Assembly (NCBI GenBank): GCA_001599815.1
Contig: BCIA01000002.1
Coordinates: 5,553,626-5,617,625, forward strand
Length of the DNA stretch: 64,000 bases
Source: Furcasterigmium furcatum
Taxonomy: Eukaryota; Ascomycota; Sordariomycetes; Glomerellales; Plectosphaerellaceae
Direction: 5' to 3'
Shown here: positions 23,743 through 36,468 of the stretch, in pieces
Layout of the letters: the number at the start of each line of letters is the position of its first letter
How positions within the stretch are numbered: the first letter of the stretch is position 1
Notes under the pieces: generated by a model
Databases searched by the model: none
What the model saw: only the letters and a program-made list of their open reading frames with translations
What the model was told of the DNA's origin: nothing
Translations under genes and position numbers: made by a program

Positions 23743-24774
23743 CTAGAACCCATCATCGACGCCCCTTTCCCTCTCCCCCTTTCTCCTCTCGGCATCCGCC
23801 TCCGCCCACCAGCGATGCGACTCCTGGTCCTCCGGCTTGCCCGCCCCCTTCCACACCCCCTCTGCATCCCGCTCGTCCCACGGCTTCGGCGCCAGAATGT
23901 AATGCACAACCTTCACTTCCTCGTCCCGCCAGATGGCATCGTGGACGCCCGGCCACCGCAGCGTCTTGAGCGCGTTGTACACGTAAGGCAGCGCCACCCA
24001 GCGGCCACGGTACAGGTCGCTGAGGAGGCTCTGGTCGGCGAAGTCCATGTTCGCGGCGTCGCGCTCCATGTGCTGGACGATCTGCGCGTAGACCTCCTTG
24101 CTGGGGTTGACGACCTGCAGGCCGCCGTTCATGTAGCCGAGGGGGCTCGCGGTCTCGGGGTCGGGGCCGATGGTCTGGGCCTCCTCGGGGGTGCCGTGCT
24201 GGGTCGTGAAGGCGCAGTTGGCGGGGATCCAGTCCCGGGGGTAGTGGGGTTTCTGGAGGGGGTTGCAGACGCACGCGTGGCCGGCGGCGAAGACGCGGCG
24301 GGAGGTCTCCTGGGAGCCGGAGGCGGCGAGGGCGGGCTCGTCGAGGGGGAGCTCCATGAGGTCGTCGATGTTGCGGCGGATGAGCATGTCGGCATCGAGC
24401 TGGACAACGCGGGAGTACTGCGTCAGGGAGAAGGGGGTGAGCTTGGACCAGCAGTCGTAGAAGCGCGGGTCGTTGGAGTAGTCGCGACCCTTGGTGGGGA
24501 GGAGGTATTCGATGCGCTGCTTGGGGATGTTGCGGCGGTCGATGGCCTCGTGGGCCTCGACGGGGACGGAGTCGGTATAGAGGGCGACGAGGGGGTATTT
24601 AGAGCCGACTTGTTTGAGAGAGTGGTCGAGCGTGAAGAGGCCGGGGAGGTAGGCCGAGTTGGTGATGAGGACGGTGTAGACTGGGGGATGTGTTAATCCA
24701 GACAGTTCGCTACCCATTAGAAGAAGCTTGGAATTACCCTTGTCCGAGTCTCCAACGCGTTTTCCGTCAGACAT
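23743..24774 (-). CDS. Glycosyltransferase family 8 protein (glycogenin/galactinol synthase-like)
   Basis: Two exons (24774-24738 and 24680-23743) with a 57-nt intron give 324 aa. The intron is chosen because splicing joins residue 12 directly to the conserved YTVLITNSAYLPG strand. The fold features of GT8 are visible: the N-terminal nucleotide-binding strand, the metal-binding DxD (QLDADML, about residues 108-110), N/D-rich FYDCWSKL before it, and YMNGGLQVVNPS and FADQSLLSD further on. Such enzymes transfer sugars from UDP- or GDP-sugars with retention and Mn2+. The protein lacks the long C-terminal region of true glycogenin, so glycogen priming is not implied; the acceptor is unknown. It is divergent from the DapA-family gene, sharing a gap of about 840 bp. 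Confidence 0.85.
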   Translation of the reverse strand: MSDGKRVGDSDKGNSKLLLMGSELSGLTHPPVYTVLITNSAYLPGLFTLDHSLKQVGSKYPLVALYTDSVPVEAHEAIDRRNIPKQRIEYLLPTKGRDYSNDPRFYDCWSKLTPFSLTQYSRVVQLDADMLIRRNIDDLMELPLDEPALAASGSQETSRRVFAAGHACVCNPLQKPHYPRDWIPANCAFTTQHGTPEEAQTIGPDPETASPLGYMNGGLQVVNPSKEVYAQIVQHMERDAANMDFADQSLLSDLYRGRWVALPYVYNALKTLRWPGVHDAIWRDEEVKVVHYILAPKPWDERDAEGVWKGAGKPEDQESHRWWAEADAERRKGERERGVDDGF

Positions 24775-25612
24775 GGCTGCGTGGAGGCCGACGGGCGAGC
24801 AGAAAGTGCGGTGTCGAGAAGTTCGCGATGTTCGCTGTGGTGTTGAGGGGTTGTTCTCGCGCCGAGATCGATGGCGGGGTAATTCGATGCGGGGGAGGGG
24901 TAAAGCGCGAGGAGATAGCGATACGGCCAGAGAGTTGCGCTCCTTTGTCTACAGCTATGCGGAGGTAAATGGTGGGAGAAATGCCAATATCATGAGGTGT
25001 TTGTTAGAAGGAAGTGTCAGTGAAGCTTCCAGGTCTCCAGCAGCTCCATGCGCGACATTATTATCGGGGCGCTAGATCGGCGTCGGTTCGGGAAGCGGAT
25101 GACGCCATGATCGCTTTGTCAGATCGGTTCCCACTTCAAACATGGAGCTTAGCAGGAGCCAGATACCCCGAGATCTCAAGATGAAGCGCCCTGATACTCG
25201 CCCATCTTCACTCACTGATATTGCGAATGATGCCCCATCTTATCTAGTAGAAAGACGTTTTACCCTCGGCACAAGTTCACCTCCGAAACCGGTATAACAC
25301 CATTGGCCAGCAGCCCGCCACACGGTCAAAATAGGGGCATCCCGAATGCTCACCCAACCCCGCGACGCCATGTGGATCGTCGCTCGTCGATGCCCCGAAA
25401 TACCGAACCGACAAAACCTCCCGCCATAGAGAATCGTGTAAATGCGCCGCCCTCTCGCGCAATCCCTCTCTGTTCCTCTCGTCTCTTCATTTGGCTCTCT
25501 CCTCTTCCAGTCTGTGTCTTGTCTCGTTGCTCAACATTGCAGGATCCTCCACGATCGTCTTCGCCCCTGAACCATACATCCCTACACTTAAGACAGACAC
25601 ATCACCGCAGCC
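24775..25612. promoter_or_regulatory. Shared upstream region of the divergent GT8 and DapA-family genes
   Basis: No coding frame is supported. The right end, 25440-25612, is pyrimidine-rich, as in fungal leaders. I saw no clear TATA box or repeated operator. Confidence 0.45.
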
Positions 25613-26665
25613 ATGGCCGCCATCCCTCCCGCGGGCATCTACGTCCCCGTGCCCACCTTCTTCGCCCGCAAGTCCTCCCCCTCCTACGACCCCGTCGTCA
25701 GCCCCCTCGACACCGACACCCAGGCCGCCCACGCCCTCTACCTGGCCCGCGCCGGCATCCGCGGCCTCGTCATCCTCGGCTCGACCGGTGAGGCCGTCCA
25801 CCTGCACTTCTCCGAGCGCGCCAAGGTCCTCCGCGCCGTCCGCGATGCCCTCGACCGAGAGGGCTTCAAGGACTACCCCATCATGGCGGGCACCGCCACC
25901 AACGGCATCGAGGAGACCGTCGAGCAGCTCCGTGACGCCAAGGACGCCGGGGCACAATGGGGCCTCTGCCTCGTCCCCGGCTACTTCGCCGGCGCGAGCA
26001 CCCAGGAGGGCATCATCGCCTGGTTCCGCGCCGTGGCCGACCGCAGCCCGATCCCCGTGTTGATGTAAGCAGAGACCGCGAGAATCAAAGCCTCAGGGAG
26101 AAGCATCTCACTAACACCCGCCAGCTACCACTACCCCGGCGTCTCCAACAACGTCAAGGTCGCCCCGTCCACCTACCAGACCCTCGCCGCCCACCCCAAC
26201 ATCGTCGGCTGCAAGCTCTCCCACGGCGACGCCTCCCACACGGCCCTCATCGCGTCAAACCCCTCCATCGACCACGCCGCCTTCGCCACCTTCACCGGCC
26301 TCGGCCAGCACCTCCTCCCCGTCGTCTCTGTCGGCGCCGCCGGCGCCATCGACGGCAGCGCGGGCTTCTTCCCCCGCTCCGTCTGCCGCCTCTACGACCT
26401 CGCCGCCACCGTCCGCCCCACGGACGCCGAGGCATCGGAGCGCAAGCTGCTCCAGTTCCGCGTCAGCGGCGTCGAGGAGCTCGTCGTGCGCTTCGGCACC
26501 GTCGGCATCAAGGAGGCCATCTCGCGCCTGCGCGGGTTCGGCGACGCCGACGGCACCCGCGTGCCCCTCGTGGGCGGCATCCCCGGCGGCGATGCCGAGT
26601 GGGCCAAGTGGAAGGACGTGCTGGAGCCGCTCGAGGAGATCGAGAAGAGCCTGGGCGGGCAATAG
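25613..26665 (+). CDS. DapA-family aldolase/lyase (dihydrodipicolinate synthase-like)
   Basis: Two exons (25613-26064, 26125-26665) give 330 aa, the usual family length for a TIM barrel. Visible hallmarks are GSTGEAVHL, the substrate carboxylate-binding GxTGE-type motif; YHYPG, with the catalytic Tyr at about 154; and GCKLSHGD, with the Schiff-base Lys at about 181. The family makes or cleaves 2-keto acids through a lysine-pyruvate imine. In fungi its members include L-threo-3-deoxy-hexulosonate aldolase of the D-galacturonate route (LGA1/GaaC) and 4-hydroxy-2-oxoglutarate aldolase. Fungi do not make lysine by the diaminopimelate route, so true DapA function is unlikely. The substrate cannot be fixed from the sequence; no other pectin-sugar gene is nearby. 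Confidence 0.85.
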
Positions 26666-27189
26666 AGCATGTGACATGAGCATCATATAAAAAAGATTAA
26701 TAGAAATCATGTTAGACTCACCTTTTCTTACATATGTAGTCATTCACCGTGCCAAACTTGGTCTAAGGACCCAGAAGTAACATCTCAAGTCAGGGGCTGC
26801 AGTCCGGTCACTGTTCAACATGCCATTTGTCTGTCTAGGGTATCGTCCATGCTACCATGCAAGCAGCCGAGCGACCATCTAGAAAATAAAAGTCACCCCC
26901 AACATCCGTACGAAGACACAAAGAGAAAATGACAGAGACAGAATGGGGCCGGAACCCTCCTTCGCCAGGCTAGGCCAGTTCCATTTTATGATGCAAGTGA
27001 TGGAGTCAGTGATGCGGTGCCAGTGTGCTGCGAGTCCTAACCAGCCCGAAAACACAAAAAACACAGAGAGAAGAGCAAAATAAAGTCAAGCGCCTGTCCT
27101 CCTTCGCCGTATGATGATGGATGGGTCTTGTTTGTTCGTAAGTCGTTGCAGGAGATGATGCTACTGCGTCATGAAGCCGTCGGCGCCGA
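26666..27189. other. Intergenic, between convergent DapA-family and ATG2 genes
   Basis: Contains A/T-rich stretches just after the DapA-family stop (AAAAAAGATTAATAG) that suit a polyadenylation region, and the 3' flank of ATG2. No coding frame is supported. Confidence 0.5.
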
Positions 27190-30100
27190 TCAATGTCGTT
27201 TGTATTTCTGTCAATCCAGTTAGCAACCATCCAACCACGAGTTGTGAGAGAGCCGAGCTTACCTCTTCAATTCGCCGCCTGTTCTGCGGATCAAGGGAGT
27301 TGGTCGCTCCCATCAGCGTCTTCCCGATAGCTTTGCTCGCGCCAATCGCCGGACGGAACACAATCGTCGGCGCGCGTTGCATCAAGACCCTCGCTAGGCC
27401 TCGGGCATTTTGGCTCTCCATGACCTCACCCGGCACCGCGATGATAGCGTCACGAGCGAGGTGCAGGTCGCGCGCCAGCCCAGCATAGCCTCCCCTCAGC
27501 CCCTGGACGACGTTGGTTGGCTGGTCCGCATAAAGGCTGATCTGCTTGTTCTGCTCCTCAGCATCGCTGGGGTCGTCTCCATCCCACCCGGTGTGCTCCG
27601 CGTTCACGGGTCTCGCGCTCAAAAGGCCTTCAGCCCCCTGCAGCGCAGTCTGTGTGCCGATGGCAACCTTGGCCCCGAGCTTGATCACCTCGGTCCCCGT
27701 GTTGCGGGCAAATGCCGTCGCGCCCATCCTAAGGCTTCGGAAGATGCGCCCATCCTTCTGGTATTCCCTGATGGGAATCTCAACAAGGTCCCTGAAGCCG
27801 CTGCCGATGTTGACGAGGCCGCGGACGGGGGCCAACCCAGCCAGAACACCAGGAAGCTGGTTTTTCTTCACATCAGGCATCCAGATGTCGTTCAGGGTCT
27901 TACCCATCCGGTCGAAGCCTTGGATACCGTAGATGATGGCGTGACGAAGCGTCAGATGCGCCTGGTCGAGGATGATGAAGTTCATGAACTCTGTGGTGCG
28001 TCCAGACTTGAGACCCGCGTAGTCAATCCTCTTCGGTTTGAAGTCCAGCTGAACCGGAACGTCCATCACCTCGACTCGCTGCAGGAACGGCACGTCGGCG
28101 GGCGAGCTGTGGACCGGAACCTTGTCGTCCTTGAACTCGAAGAAGCGGGTGATGAAGTCCAGGGCATCCTGGTCCACGTGAAGTCTGAGAGGCAAGATGG
28201 TAGCCTTGACAACCATCTCCGAGGCTGCAAGGTCTTCGTGAGGTTTGACGTTCAGAATCTCGAGGCGGATCATGCTCGTGTCGACAGCCCTCTCTCCTTT
28301 GTCCTTGTCGAAAGTTGCGAACATTTTCCACGTGGAGGTCGGGATGTGGTCGAAGATATCCAGGTTGTAGATGCGCACATCGATCGAGTTCTGCGTCTCG
28401 CCGCTTCCAGGAGGAAAGACGACCACGTCGGCATTGACGCCCGAGAGCTCGAATGTAATCTTGTGATGGCGACTGCGGTTCAGCCGCAGCTTCTTCTTCG
28501 GCTTGGTGCCTCCGCCTGCCCGGCTCGGCGTTACCGTCGAGGTTGTTGCTATCGACTCTGTTTCGGTAAACGTCGCATTGTCGTTGATGTCGTCGTTGAT
28601 CATCTGCGCCAGCTCGCGAGGGTCTCGATTCGCGGGGATGCCGATGTAGATCGAGTTGAACAAATAATCACCAATCACATCGATGTCCTCGTCCTCGTCT
28701 TCCTCGAACGCCGCCGGCTCCCTCTTCTTGCGGCGCTCTAGGGCCTTCTGCTCGACCTCTTCCACCGTCTTGGTGATCTCGTCCCTGGTCCGCACCCAGT
28801 CGTAGCCGTCGAACAAGTTCCAAATGACATGGACATCGCGGACTGAAACGCGCACAGGACTTCGCTCGAACAAGTCGTCGGGTGGGTTTTCGTAAGCGTT
28901 CTTGATCGAGTTCCAAGTCCGAGCCTTTGAATCCAGATCCTCCGGCTGGCCGAAGTACCTGTTTTCAATGAGCAGCTCGCTGCTTCCTTCAGAGCCTTCG
29001 GGAGATCCAGTGCCAAAGGAGAGCTCGGTTTCCTTTCCTGTGACGCCGGAGACACCTGACATGACGGAACCGCCGGCACTAAACAGCGTTCCGGCAACAT
29101 CGTCTCCGTGCGCATAGTGCCCTTCTGCTTCGTCCAGTATCGATCGAGAGTCGAGCATTATATCGTACTCGTCGTCGCTGCCCGGGCCTTGAGCCATTGG
29201 GAAATCTTCGTCGAAATCATACGCACCTTCAGCCCTTCCGAACGCTTCAGGGGCGATGGACGCGAGAAGATCCTGCATGGGAAGCACCGCGGTTCTGTAC
29301 TTCTTCTCCTTGCTGGGTGGGGTCGGGGGCGTAAGTCCGTTGGCCAGAGCAATAAGAGTCTGCGTCGAGTCGGCACACGTCTCGATCACGAGGAGGTCGT
29401 CGCGAACTTCAATCTCGACCTGCTTCTCGCCATCTTCAGGGTTGGCAGTGAGATTGAGCACAGCCTTAGCCGCCGAGATGTAGCAGATACTGACGAAACC
29501 CTTTGATAACAGCTCAGAAATCTGCGTTGAGGCAGCAGGGCGTTGACGACGGGAGCTCGGCATGCCCTTTCCACTTAGATTCGAGACATCGTCGGTCAGG
29601 AGGATGTCAGCCTTGTTGATGTGAAGCGTGGCCTGCATATCGACATCCTTTGGCAGGACGACCTCGAGCTGGGCATCGTTCAAGGCGATGATGAGCTTGG
29701 AGGTATGCTTCAGAGGATTCAAACCAAGCATGCAGTTCTTGAAGAGGACATCGACCTTGAGGGGCTTGCTGTTATTCTTGCCCAGATCACCCGGCTGAGG
29801 CTTCGGAGGCTTCGTTTTGGCCAGAGCATGATGCGCCCGGTCACCGAGGTCCGCCACCGACGCAGCAAGGCTCGCCTCGAAATCTTGAGGAGTCGCCTCC
29901 GGTCCGAGACCCAGGACGTCCATGATCGTTGGAACGCGGTAGTCGATGGTCACATCCCGCATCTTCACCTTGATCGCAGGCTCCATCTCGTCTCCGATCA
30001 TGCGCGCCATAAGCACAGGGCCGAGAGACTTGCCGAGCTTGGACTCGTCTGGCGAGCTCACCAGGTCTTCGAGCTGGTTTCGGTTGACGGCCACGGAGCC

Positions 30101-33100
30101 GATTCCGAAAGCGACGAGAGATGGTATCGTGATTTGTGCGACCTCGAAGTCTCCAAATTGGGCGTTGACGGTGCCGATCTTGCCTCCAAAGTCCAGCGAT
30201 GCGCGGGTATCCAAGACCTTGGTCAAGGTGAGCAGTCCGGGACGGTCATCCTCGGGAAGGTATTTTGCGACGGTGCCCAGACGTGCAAGCTCTTCGCCCA
30301 AGCCAGGGAGGCAAACGAGCTGCGCCATCTGGCCGACCTTGACCTGAAACTGGTCCACGGTCACCCTGAGGATGGGCCCCTTTCTTCGCTGCCTCAAAAG
30401 CGTGTCGACCATGATCTCATCATCGGCCTTGTCAAACTTGATCTTGGATGGCGTGATGAGTTCAAGCAGACGCTCCAGGTCCTGATCCGTAGGCGTGTTC
30501 TGGTAGTCGAAACGGAGCCCGCTGACATCGGCAGTGACAGGAGGTCCTGCGTGCGAATTCCTCAGATAGGGGCCAGCAAGTCGAGCCTTGCTAATGGCAA
30601 AACCGATCCCAGACTCTCTGCTGACCATCTTGACGGCACTAGTCTCCAAACCGACAATGCATTCCTTGCCGCGGAGTTCCAAATTGAAGCCACCAACTCT
30701 CATGTCAACCTTGTTCTCCGACGCGGCCGACTTGTCGTCCGGGTTGATAGGCGTGTTGAAGCGTACACCCCTTGGTTTCCGAGGAGATGGCACCGGGTTC
30801 TTTGCCGGACCAGAGGCACTCGACGTGACGGAGGAGCTCATATTGAGGAAGCCGCTGAGCCCACCGAACCAGCTGAATGTCTCGTCCAGTCGTTGGAGGT
30901 CAAGCTGGACCAGAAGCGGCAAGGTCGTAACTTCTGACCTGGTTGCCTTGGGCGTCTTGATAATCTTGACCGACACATCCGCACCCGCAGAAGGCAGCTT
31001 GTCCATAACTGAAGCGCGCATCTGCAAGCTCTGATCGAAGGAGATGATGTCGTCCTTAGCGTAGCCGAACTTGAACTTCTCAAGATCTATCGACGTTTCG
31101 ACAGCATCGCCAGAAGTGTCCAGGGAGATGGTCAAGTTGTCGAGCATCGTCCGCAAGAGGACATCGGGCTGCATATGCAGACTCGTGGGCTTCAAGATCC
31201 TCTCAGCCGTATCAGCAACGCCTCCCAGCTGGTTCAGGAAGAGAATGGAGATCTTCTCGATCATGACTTTGATGGCCGACGGGCCATGACTTGACGCGTG
31301 TTGTTGCGGGTTCTGGGGGGTTGTCTTTGACGCAGGCTCGGCGACATCCTTGACGGCATCGAAAAGCTTGCCGAAGACTGTAGCAAGCAGGAACGCGAGC
31401 GAAGCATCGAAGCGCACTTCAAGAGGAGATAGCATAATCTCCAAAGTCTTGTCGTCCTCGCCATACTCGGTCTTCAGCGGCGGTGATCGCGGTGCGGCGC
31501 TGGCGTCGAGACCCTGTGTCGTGGCGTACAGGGAGAAGGCGCCGGGGATCTGCGGCGCGACAGACCTGGCAAGCCGGGGTGAGGCCTCTGAGAGGTTCGC
31601 CGTGGATGCCTGAGGTCCGGGCTGGACGTGAAGGTGTTGGTGAAGAGATGGCACGTAGACAGAGATGCGATCTAGTGAGACGATCTCCTTCACAAGACGT
31701 GTCGGTCCGCGAGGTGTCGGCACGTCCTCTTGAGACGGCGCAGCTGGCTCAGCGGGCGGAGGCGTTTCTGCTCTTGGTGGTTCGGGCAAACCTGTCTCGA
31801 TTTCCTCCTGAACGGGAGGCACCGGGATGCCCGAGATAGACTGATCAAGCTCCTGTGTGGACTCCTGGAGGTTCTCCTCCCGCAGGGATTCCTGCATCTG
31901 TGGTGGTGGTGAAGGCGAGCGCTCCGGTGACGGGTCCAAAGCCGGCGGTGCTTCCGGCGAGGACTCGGTAGTAGCGGCAGTAGGCTTCCTGGGAGAAGAC
32001 TCGGGGCTGTCTCCCCAGGCACCAGGCATTTGTGATCTCAGCTGGTCCGATTCGGCGTGGGAGAAGGCGCTGAGGTACATGCTCTCAGCATCCTCGTGAG
32101 TGAAGACTTGAGACTCTGCCAAGCTGGCCGCTTCTCTGCCATCCGGGCTGTCGCTGCGCGGGAGCGAGGCTTGTGAGCTTTGAAGACTGCTCGGTTCCTC
32201 TGAGTCCCTGTAATCCTGCAGGTCTGTCGATTCTTCGAGGCCTCCCACGTCCTGGAGACCGCGCGGACCTTGAAGATCGCGTTCAGCGGACTGCGTCAGG
32301 TGGAACTCTGCCGGAAGACCGAGGGATGTACCCAGTGATGTTTGTGACTCTGATGACACCGCCCAAGGAGCAATGTTATCCTCCTCGGTGTCGTTATCGT
32401 CATGAAAGCTGTCCCGACCGGTGCCAAAGCGTGCCGGCCGTTCGGGGAGCTCCTGGTAGATGGAAGCGCGAGGTGTCGTGTTGACTTCCTCCTCTTCGGG
32501 GCCCGAACCTTCCGACAATTCGTAAGGAATCTCTAGGGCATCCTCGCTGTCACGCAAGAGAGCGTCGTCCGCGTCGCTGAGTTCCACCGAATCGACAAGC
32601 TCGCTTTCGTGCAGGCTACGCTGGAAGGGCCTCGGTGGGTGGTCGTTCGGAGACGATGTTCGCGAATACTCGGGTTCAGTAAAGGACGTCACCCGCGACA
32701 TGGCCGGAGAAGAGACCGAAGGCGAACGAGCGAATGTCGAAAACACGTTTGCTTCCGAGATGAGGCACGCGCGGATCTGAGAGAGAGCGATATGTCGCTT
32801 GCCCTCCTTGGGCTGGATCAGAGGCTCGCCGTCGTCATCGCGCACCTCGGCGGTGACGCCCTCGACATCGATGCGATCAAGGGCAACCTGGAAGGTGACC
32901 AGGTCTGTCGTCGTGGAGTTCGGTTCGAGCGGCACGTCGATGCCGAGCTGGAACGTGACGCCCCGGATGCGGACCTGCGTGCGGTCCACGATGCCCTGGA
33001 GGAAGTCGGCGAGGAAGGCCGGCAGCGAGAGGGGCTGTCCGGTGCCAAAGGCGGATTCGTCGTCCTCGCTGGTGGAGCTGTCGCTCATGGCCACGGAGGC

Positions 33101-33654
33101 GCCCAGGTCGTGGGACTCGGCTGCCAGGGCGTCTTCGAGCTTCTTCTTCTCGTCAAGCGGCTGCGTCTCGAGGAACGATGCCGCCAGATCCATAGTATGC
33201 GGCACGATATCCGGGTCGTCGCCGGTCTTTCCCGTGTTCTTGCCCTTGCTCTTGCTGTCCTCGACACCCGTGACGTGCAGTCGGATATCGACGCCGTCGA
33301 CCTCGACGATTATGGGGCTCGTGTAGAAGTCCATCGGGATGGTGACGGTCAGCTTGAGCACCCGGGCTTTCTGTAGCTTGAAGGAGGGCGGCAGCTTGAG
33401 TAATCGTTCGAGTTTCTGTTGGGAGAGGTATGTCAGCGGATGTACACCAGACGGGGTCTTCCCGAGTGCGTGAGTCCTACCTTAAGGCGCACTCCGACGT
33501 CCTTGAACTCAAAGGTTGTGTTCCGGCCCAAGGCGAAGTCTAGGTTGTCCATGTCGAGGGTCTCCTCCTCCAGAAGCTCGAGCCTCGATAAGGCATACCG
33601 GAGCAGACGCTTCGGCATCGTCGAGCTCCTGAAGCTCTGGAAGAATGTCGCCAT
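27190..33654 (-). CDS. ATG2: Autophagy-related lipid-transfer protein ATG2
   Basis: Three exons (33654-33481, 33415-27263, 27207-27190) give 2114 aa. The first exon holds the start of the chorein-type N-terminus (MATFFQSF...MPKRLLRYALSRLE), which in ATG2 contacts the ER. The huge central exon has Ser/Glu-rich disordered insertions at about residues 200-600. The conserved ATG_C region is near 1920-1990 (VRGLVNIGSGFRDLVEIP), followed by a run of small and amphipathic helices. ATG2 is a rod-shaped protein that works with Atg18/WIPI and Atg9 to move phospholipids from the ER to the growing phagophore. The last intron (27208-27262, GTAAGC donor, GCTAAC branch site, CAG acceptor) is strong; splicing gives a short tail ending IEEKYKRH. 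Reading through instead would give a 27-residue tail that I regard as artefact. Confidence 0.93.
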
Positions 33655-34616
33655 GGTGGGCGAGTATTTTATCGAGCTCGGCTCGGCTTCGTTGTGTCGT
33701 GGGTCGATGTTGGGTTGGGAGGGGGGATTCGTGATGGTGGATGGAGGTTGTTGGTTGGGTCTGCGTCAGCCCCGCGACTCCAAGCAGGAGCTCTTGCCTT
33801 GGACCTTCCAGAGGGACGAGAACCTCAGGATCGAAACCCGCTTAGTTGTCCTACAGGAAGCAGACAGTTGGCCGGCACCCAAGCCGGGCAGCACTCGTCA
33901 CCGTGTTATCAGTTGACCCGCGGCCTAGAGCGGGGACTTCGATCATCGTGTGCTCGTCATTCGAGGGGAAGGGGCGATGGGATGCGAGAGGGACGTGATG
34001 TGATTTAGATTCGGAGTGCGAAGATTTGCATCTGTGTGCCACAGGTGAGGCAGGGCTTAGGTCAGGCTGGTGGAAGGAGAGTCTAAGTTTGAAGACGAGG
34101 CGTGTCGTCCTGGGGATGATGGCTGAGGTGCACGAAGGCCAAAGACGCCCCCATCAACGCCATCACGGCAGCGAACTTGGGGGGGCATCAGGCGTCTGGG
34201 GACCATGCTGCCCCACTCTTCAGCGCGCGATAGGCACCGGTACGCGCTACAGGGGTGCCCTGCAGCGGACAACGATGAGCTCGTGACTCCTCCGGCCGAG
34301 CACACCGCCCGTCGCCATTGACTGGCCAGACGTCATTCAAGCATGTCATTCGCTCATTCGGCCCACCCGACCACGATGTCACCCATTCACGCATCAGTTG
34401 ACTCCCAACTCTCGTTTCGTCCATGATTTGCTGCTTGTGCTTTGAGTCCTCAGTCTTATTGTGTCTTTCTATCCGGATCTGGCCTACTCAGGGGAGTCCT
34501 CAAGGCCGCCAGATGCAGTCATCTAGGCCCGATCATGCATGTTTCGTTCCCTTGTTGCCCGGCGGGCATTCAAGGCGTCGATGCATCCGGCCGGTTCCCC
34601 GACGGGTCTCACCCTT
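33655..34616. other. Intergenic: ATG2 promoter and 3' flank of the amine oxidase gene
   Basis: Both neighbours are on the minus strand, so this holds the ATG2 promoter and leader and the downstream end of the amine oxidase gene. No supported coding frame or distinct element was seen. Confidence 0.5.
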
Positions 34617-36468
34617 TCACCTGGCACCATCTGCCACGGCCTGGTGGTTGACATCCACCGTCTCCTTGTTATGCCCGTCCCCATCAACCTCACTCTGACT
34701 TGCAGGTATCACCCTGCCATATGCTTCAGCAATGCGCCGCGCAACAGCCTCGCCCGACCAGTACGCGCCGGTCGCAGTCCCGAGCGCCACAAATGGTGCC
34801 GTATGCTCGCCAGCCAGCCACAGTCCGCCCTCAGGCACCCCCTCTCTCATGACGCGGATGTCCTTGTCACCCTGCTCGAGGCCGACCTGGAAGTTGCTGT
34901 AGCTCCCGTTTCCTGCAAGGTCATCGAGCAGCCAGTCGGTGGAAAGGCAGCCCGAAGGTTGGCAGTCTGGCGAAAGGGGCTCGTAGTGCGGCAGTCGAGA
35001 GTAGTACGGCCTGAAGAAGTCGTACAAGAACTTGTCCCGTTCTCCCTGGCTCTTCAGGCCGGACACCTTCTCAGTGACATACTGCGACTGCTCACCGTAG
35101 ATGTAGAACAGTAGTGTGGGATGACCCGTCGTTGCATTTGAAGGCGCCGACCCCAGTTCGATGATCTCTTGGGGCCATCTCTTCGGATTGGACTCCGAGG
35201 CGTAGGTCGGCGACAACCACTGGCAGAACCCGCGCACTACTCGGCCACTCTCGTCCGGCTCAAGCCAGAAGGATTTGGGAAAGCAGATGTAGACCTGTTC
35301 CTGTCAGGGGGCGGCGATAATACCGAGAGCTGCTCAGGAGGGGTCTCACCTTCTCGAGACAGCCGAAGCTGATTCCATGGATGCCCTGTTGCAGCCGCTC
35401 GGGCAGGGCCGGCTCAAATGCATCCAAATTCTTCTTCAGCCAACCAAGAGGGGCAGTGAAGACTATCTCGTCGAACTCGATGGACTCTCCCGTCTCCAGT
35501 CGGACTATTGGCTTTGCGCGGTCTGCGGTCTTCATTTCCACTTTTGTCACACGACTGTTGTATAGGATAGTCGCCTTCTCCTTGGCTGGCTTTGCGATGA
35601 CCTCGAGAATCTTGTGGTACGTGCTGGTGCAGAACGCACTCTCACCTTCGATACACTCCTCCAGCCAGAAATACTGTGACCCAGCGTCAGCTCGGTCGCC
35701 CTCCGTGCAGATACGATAATACTGACCCGAAGACTCTGCTTCGTGACCGGTGTCCCGATGAACGTGCCCCAGATCTCGGCCATTTGTAGGACGATACGAC
35801 GCTTCTTCTCGTAGTCTGGCTCGCTGTCCGGGATCTTCTCCGGCACCGTCCGCAGGAAAAAGTCCCACAGGCTATCCTCGACCGGAATTGTCGTCCAGTG
35901 CTTGTTGGAGTGCTTGAAAGCATCCAAGACGATCCCCCACATCATCTCGGAATATTCCTCGCCCTTCTTGGGCTCAAGAGGTTGGCCGAACTCGTCGAAC
36001 ACGGAGGAGAGCTGGCCCCAGCTGCCAAAAGCTGTGCCTGTCTCCTTGGCAAGATCCATCATCGGGTTGTCGTCGGTTCCATGGATCCAGTTTGGGCCAA
36101 GATCAACCAGATGGCCGTTGGGAAGCCTCTGCTGGGTCATGCGGCCTCCGATCCGGTCCCTGCCCTCGATGACGGTGACTTGGAAGCCATATTGTTGCAG
36201 GATATCGGCGCAGCGCAGGCCGGCGAGCCCAGCACCGACGATGCCGACATGTTTTTTTCGGCCCTCAGTCTTCCCGAGTCAGCATCAAACATGATGAAAC
36301 TGTCAGCGGTACATAACCTACAGTGCCAGTGGCCCCCATGATGATAGACCGGAGTGTGGTATTTGCGGCACGCGCAGTGCTATGCAAGCGGACGGAGCGC
36401 AAGTCTTGATAGATCTTGGTCGAGTTTTTCAGTGCGGCACTGGCGTAGCTGACCGAGTAAGCATCCAT
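34617..36468 (-). CDS. FAD-dependent amine oxidase (polyamine oxidase-like)
   Basis: Four exons (36468-36322, 36269-35727, 35673-35350, 35294-34617) give 563 aa. The dinucleotide-binding fold starts HVGIVGAGLAGLRC (GAGLAG at 61-66), followed by an acidic end of strand 2 and IEGRDRIGGR. LGPNWIHGTDDNP and the C-terminal LAGEHTAPFVALGTATGA are the FAD-binding signatures of the flavin amine oxidase family (Fms1, plant PAO, LSD1). It probably oxidises a polyamine or related secondary amine with H2O2 release. There is no SWIRM or tower domain, so a histone demethylase role is unlikely. The first 49 residues are Arg/Ser-rich with few acids and could be a mitochondrial presequence; a start at Met44 is the alternative. 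One donor (GTCAGT) is non-standard, so that junction is less certain. Confidence 0.85.

Noticed and set aside
23674..24696. Plus-strand frame of 340 codons opposite the GT8 gene
   Set aside because: Repetitive Gly/Val/Glu/Leu composition is the antisense shadow of GC-ending codons; the minus strand has the real motifs.
27161..27189. Read-through end of ATG2
   Set aside because: A strong intron with a perfect branch site removes that tail and brings an earlier stop into frame.
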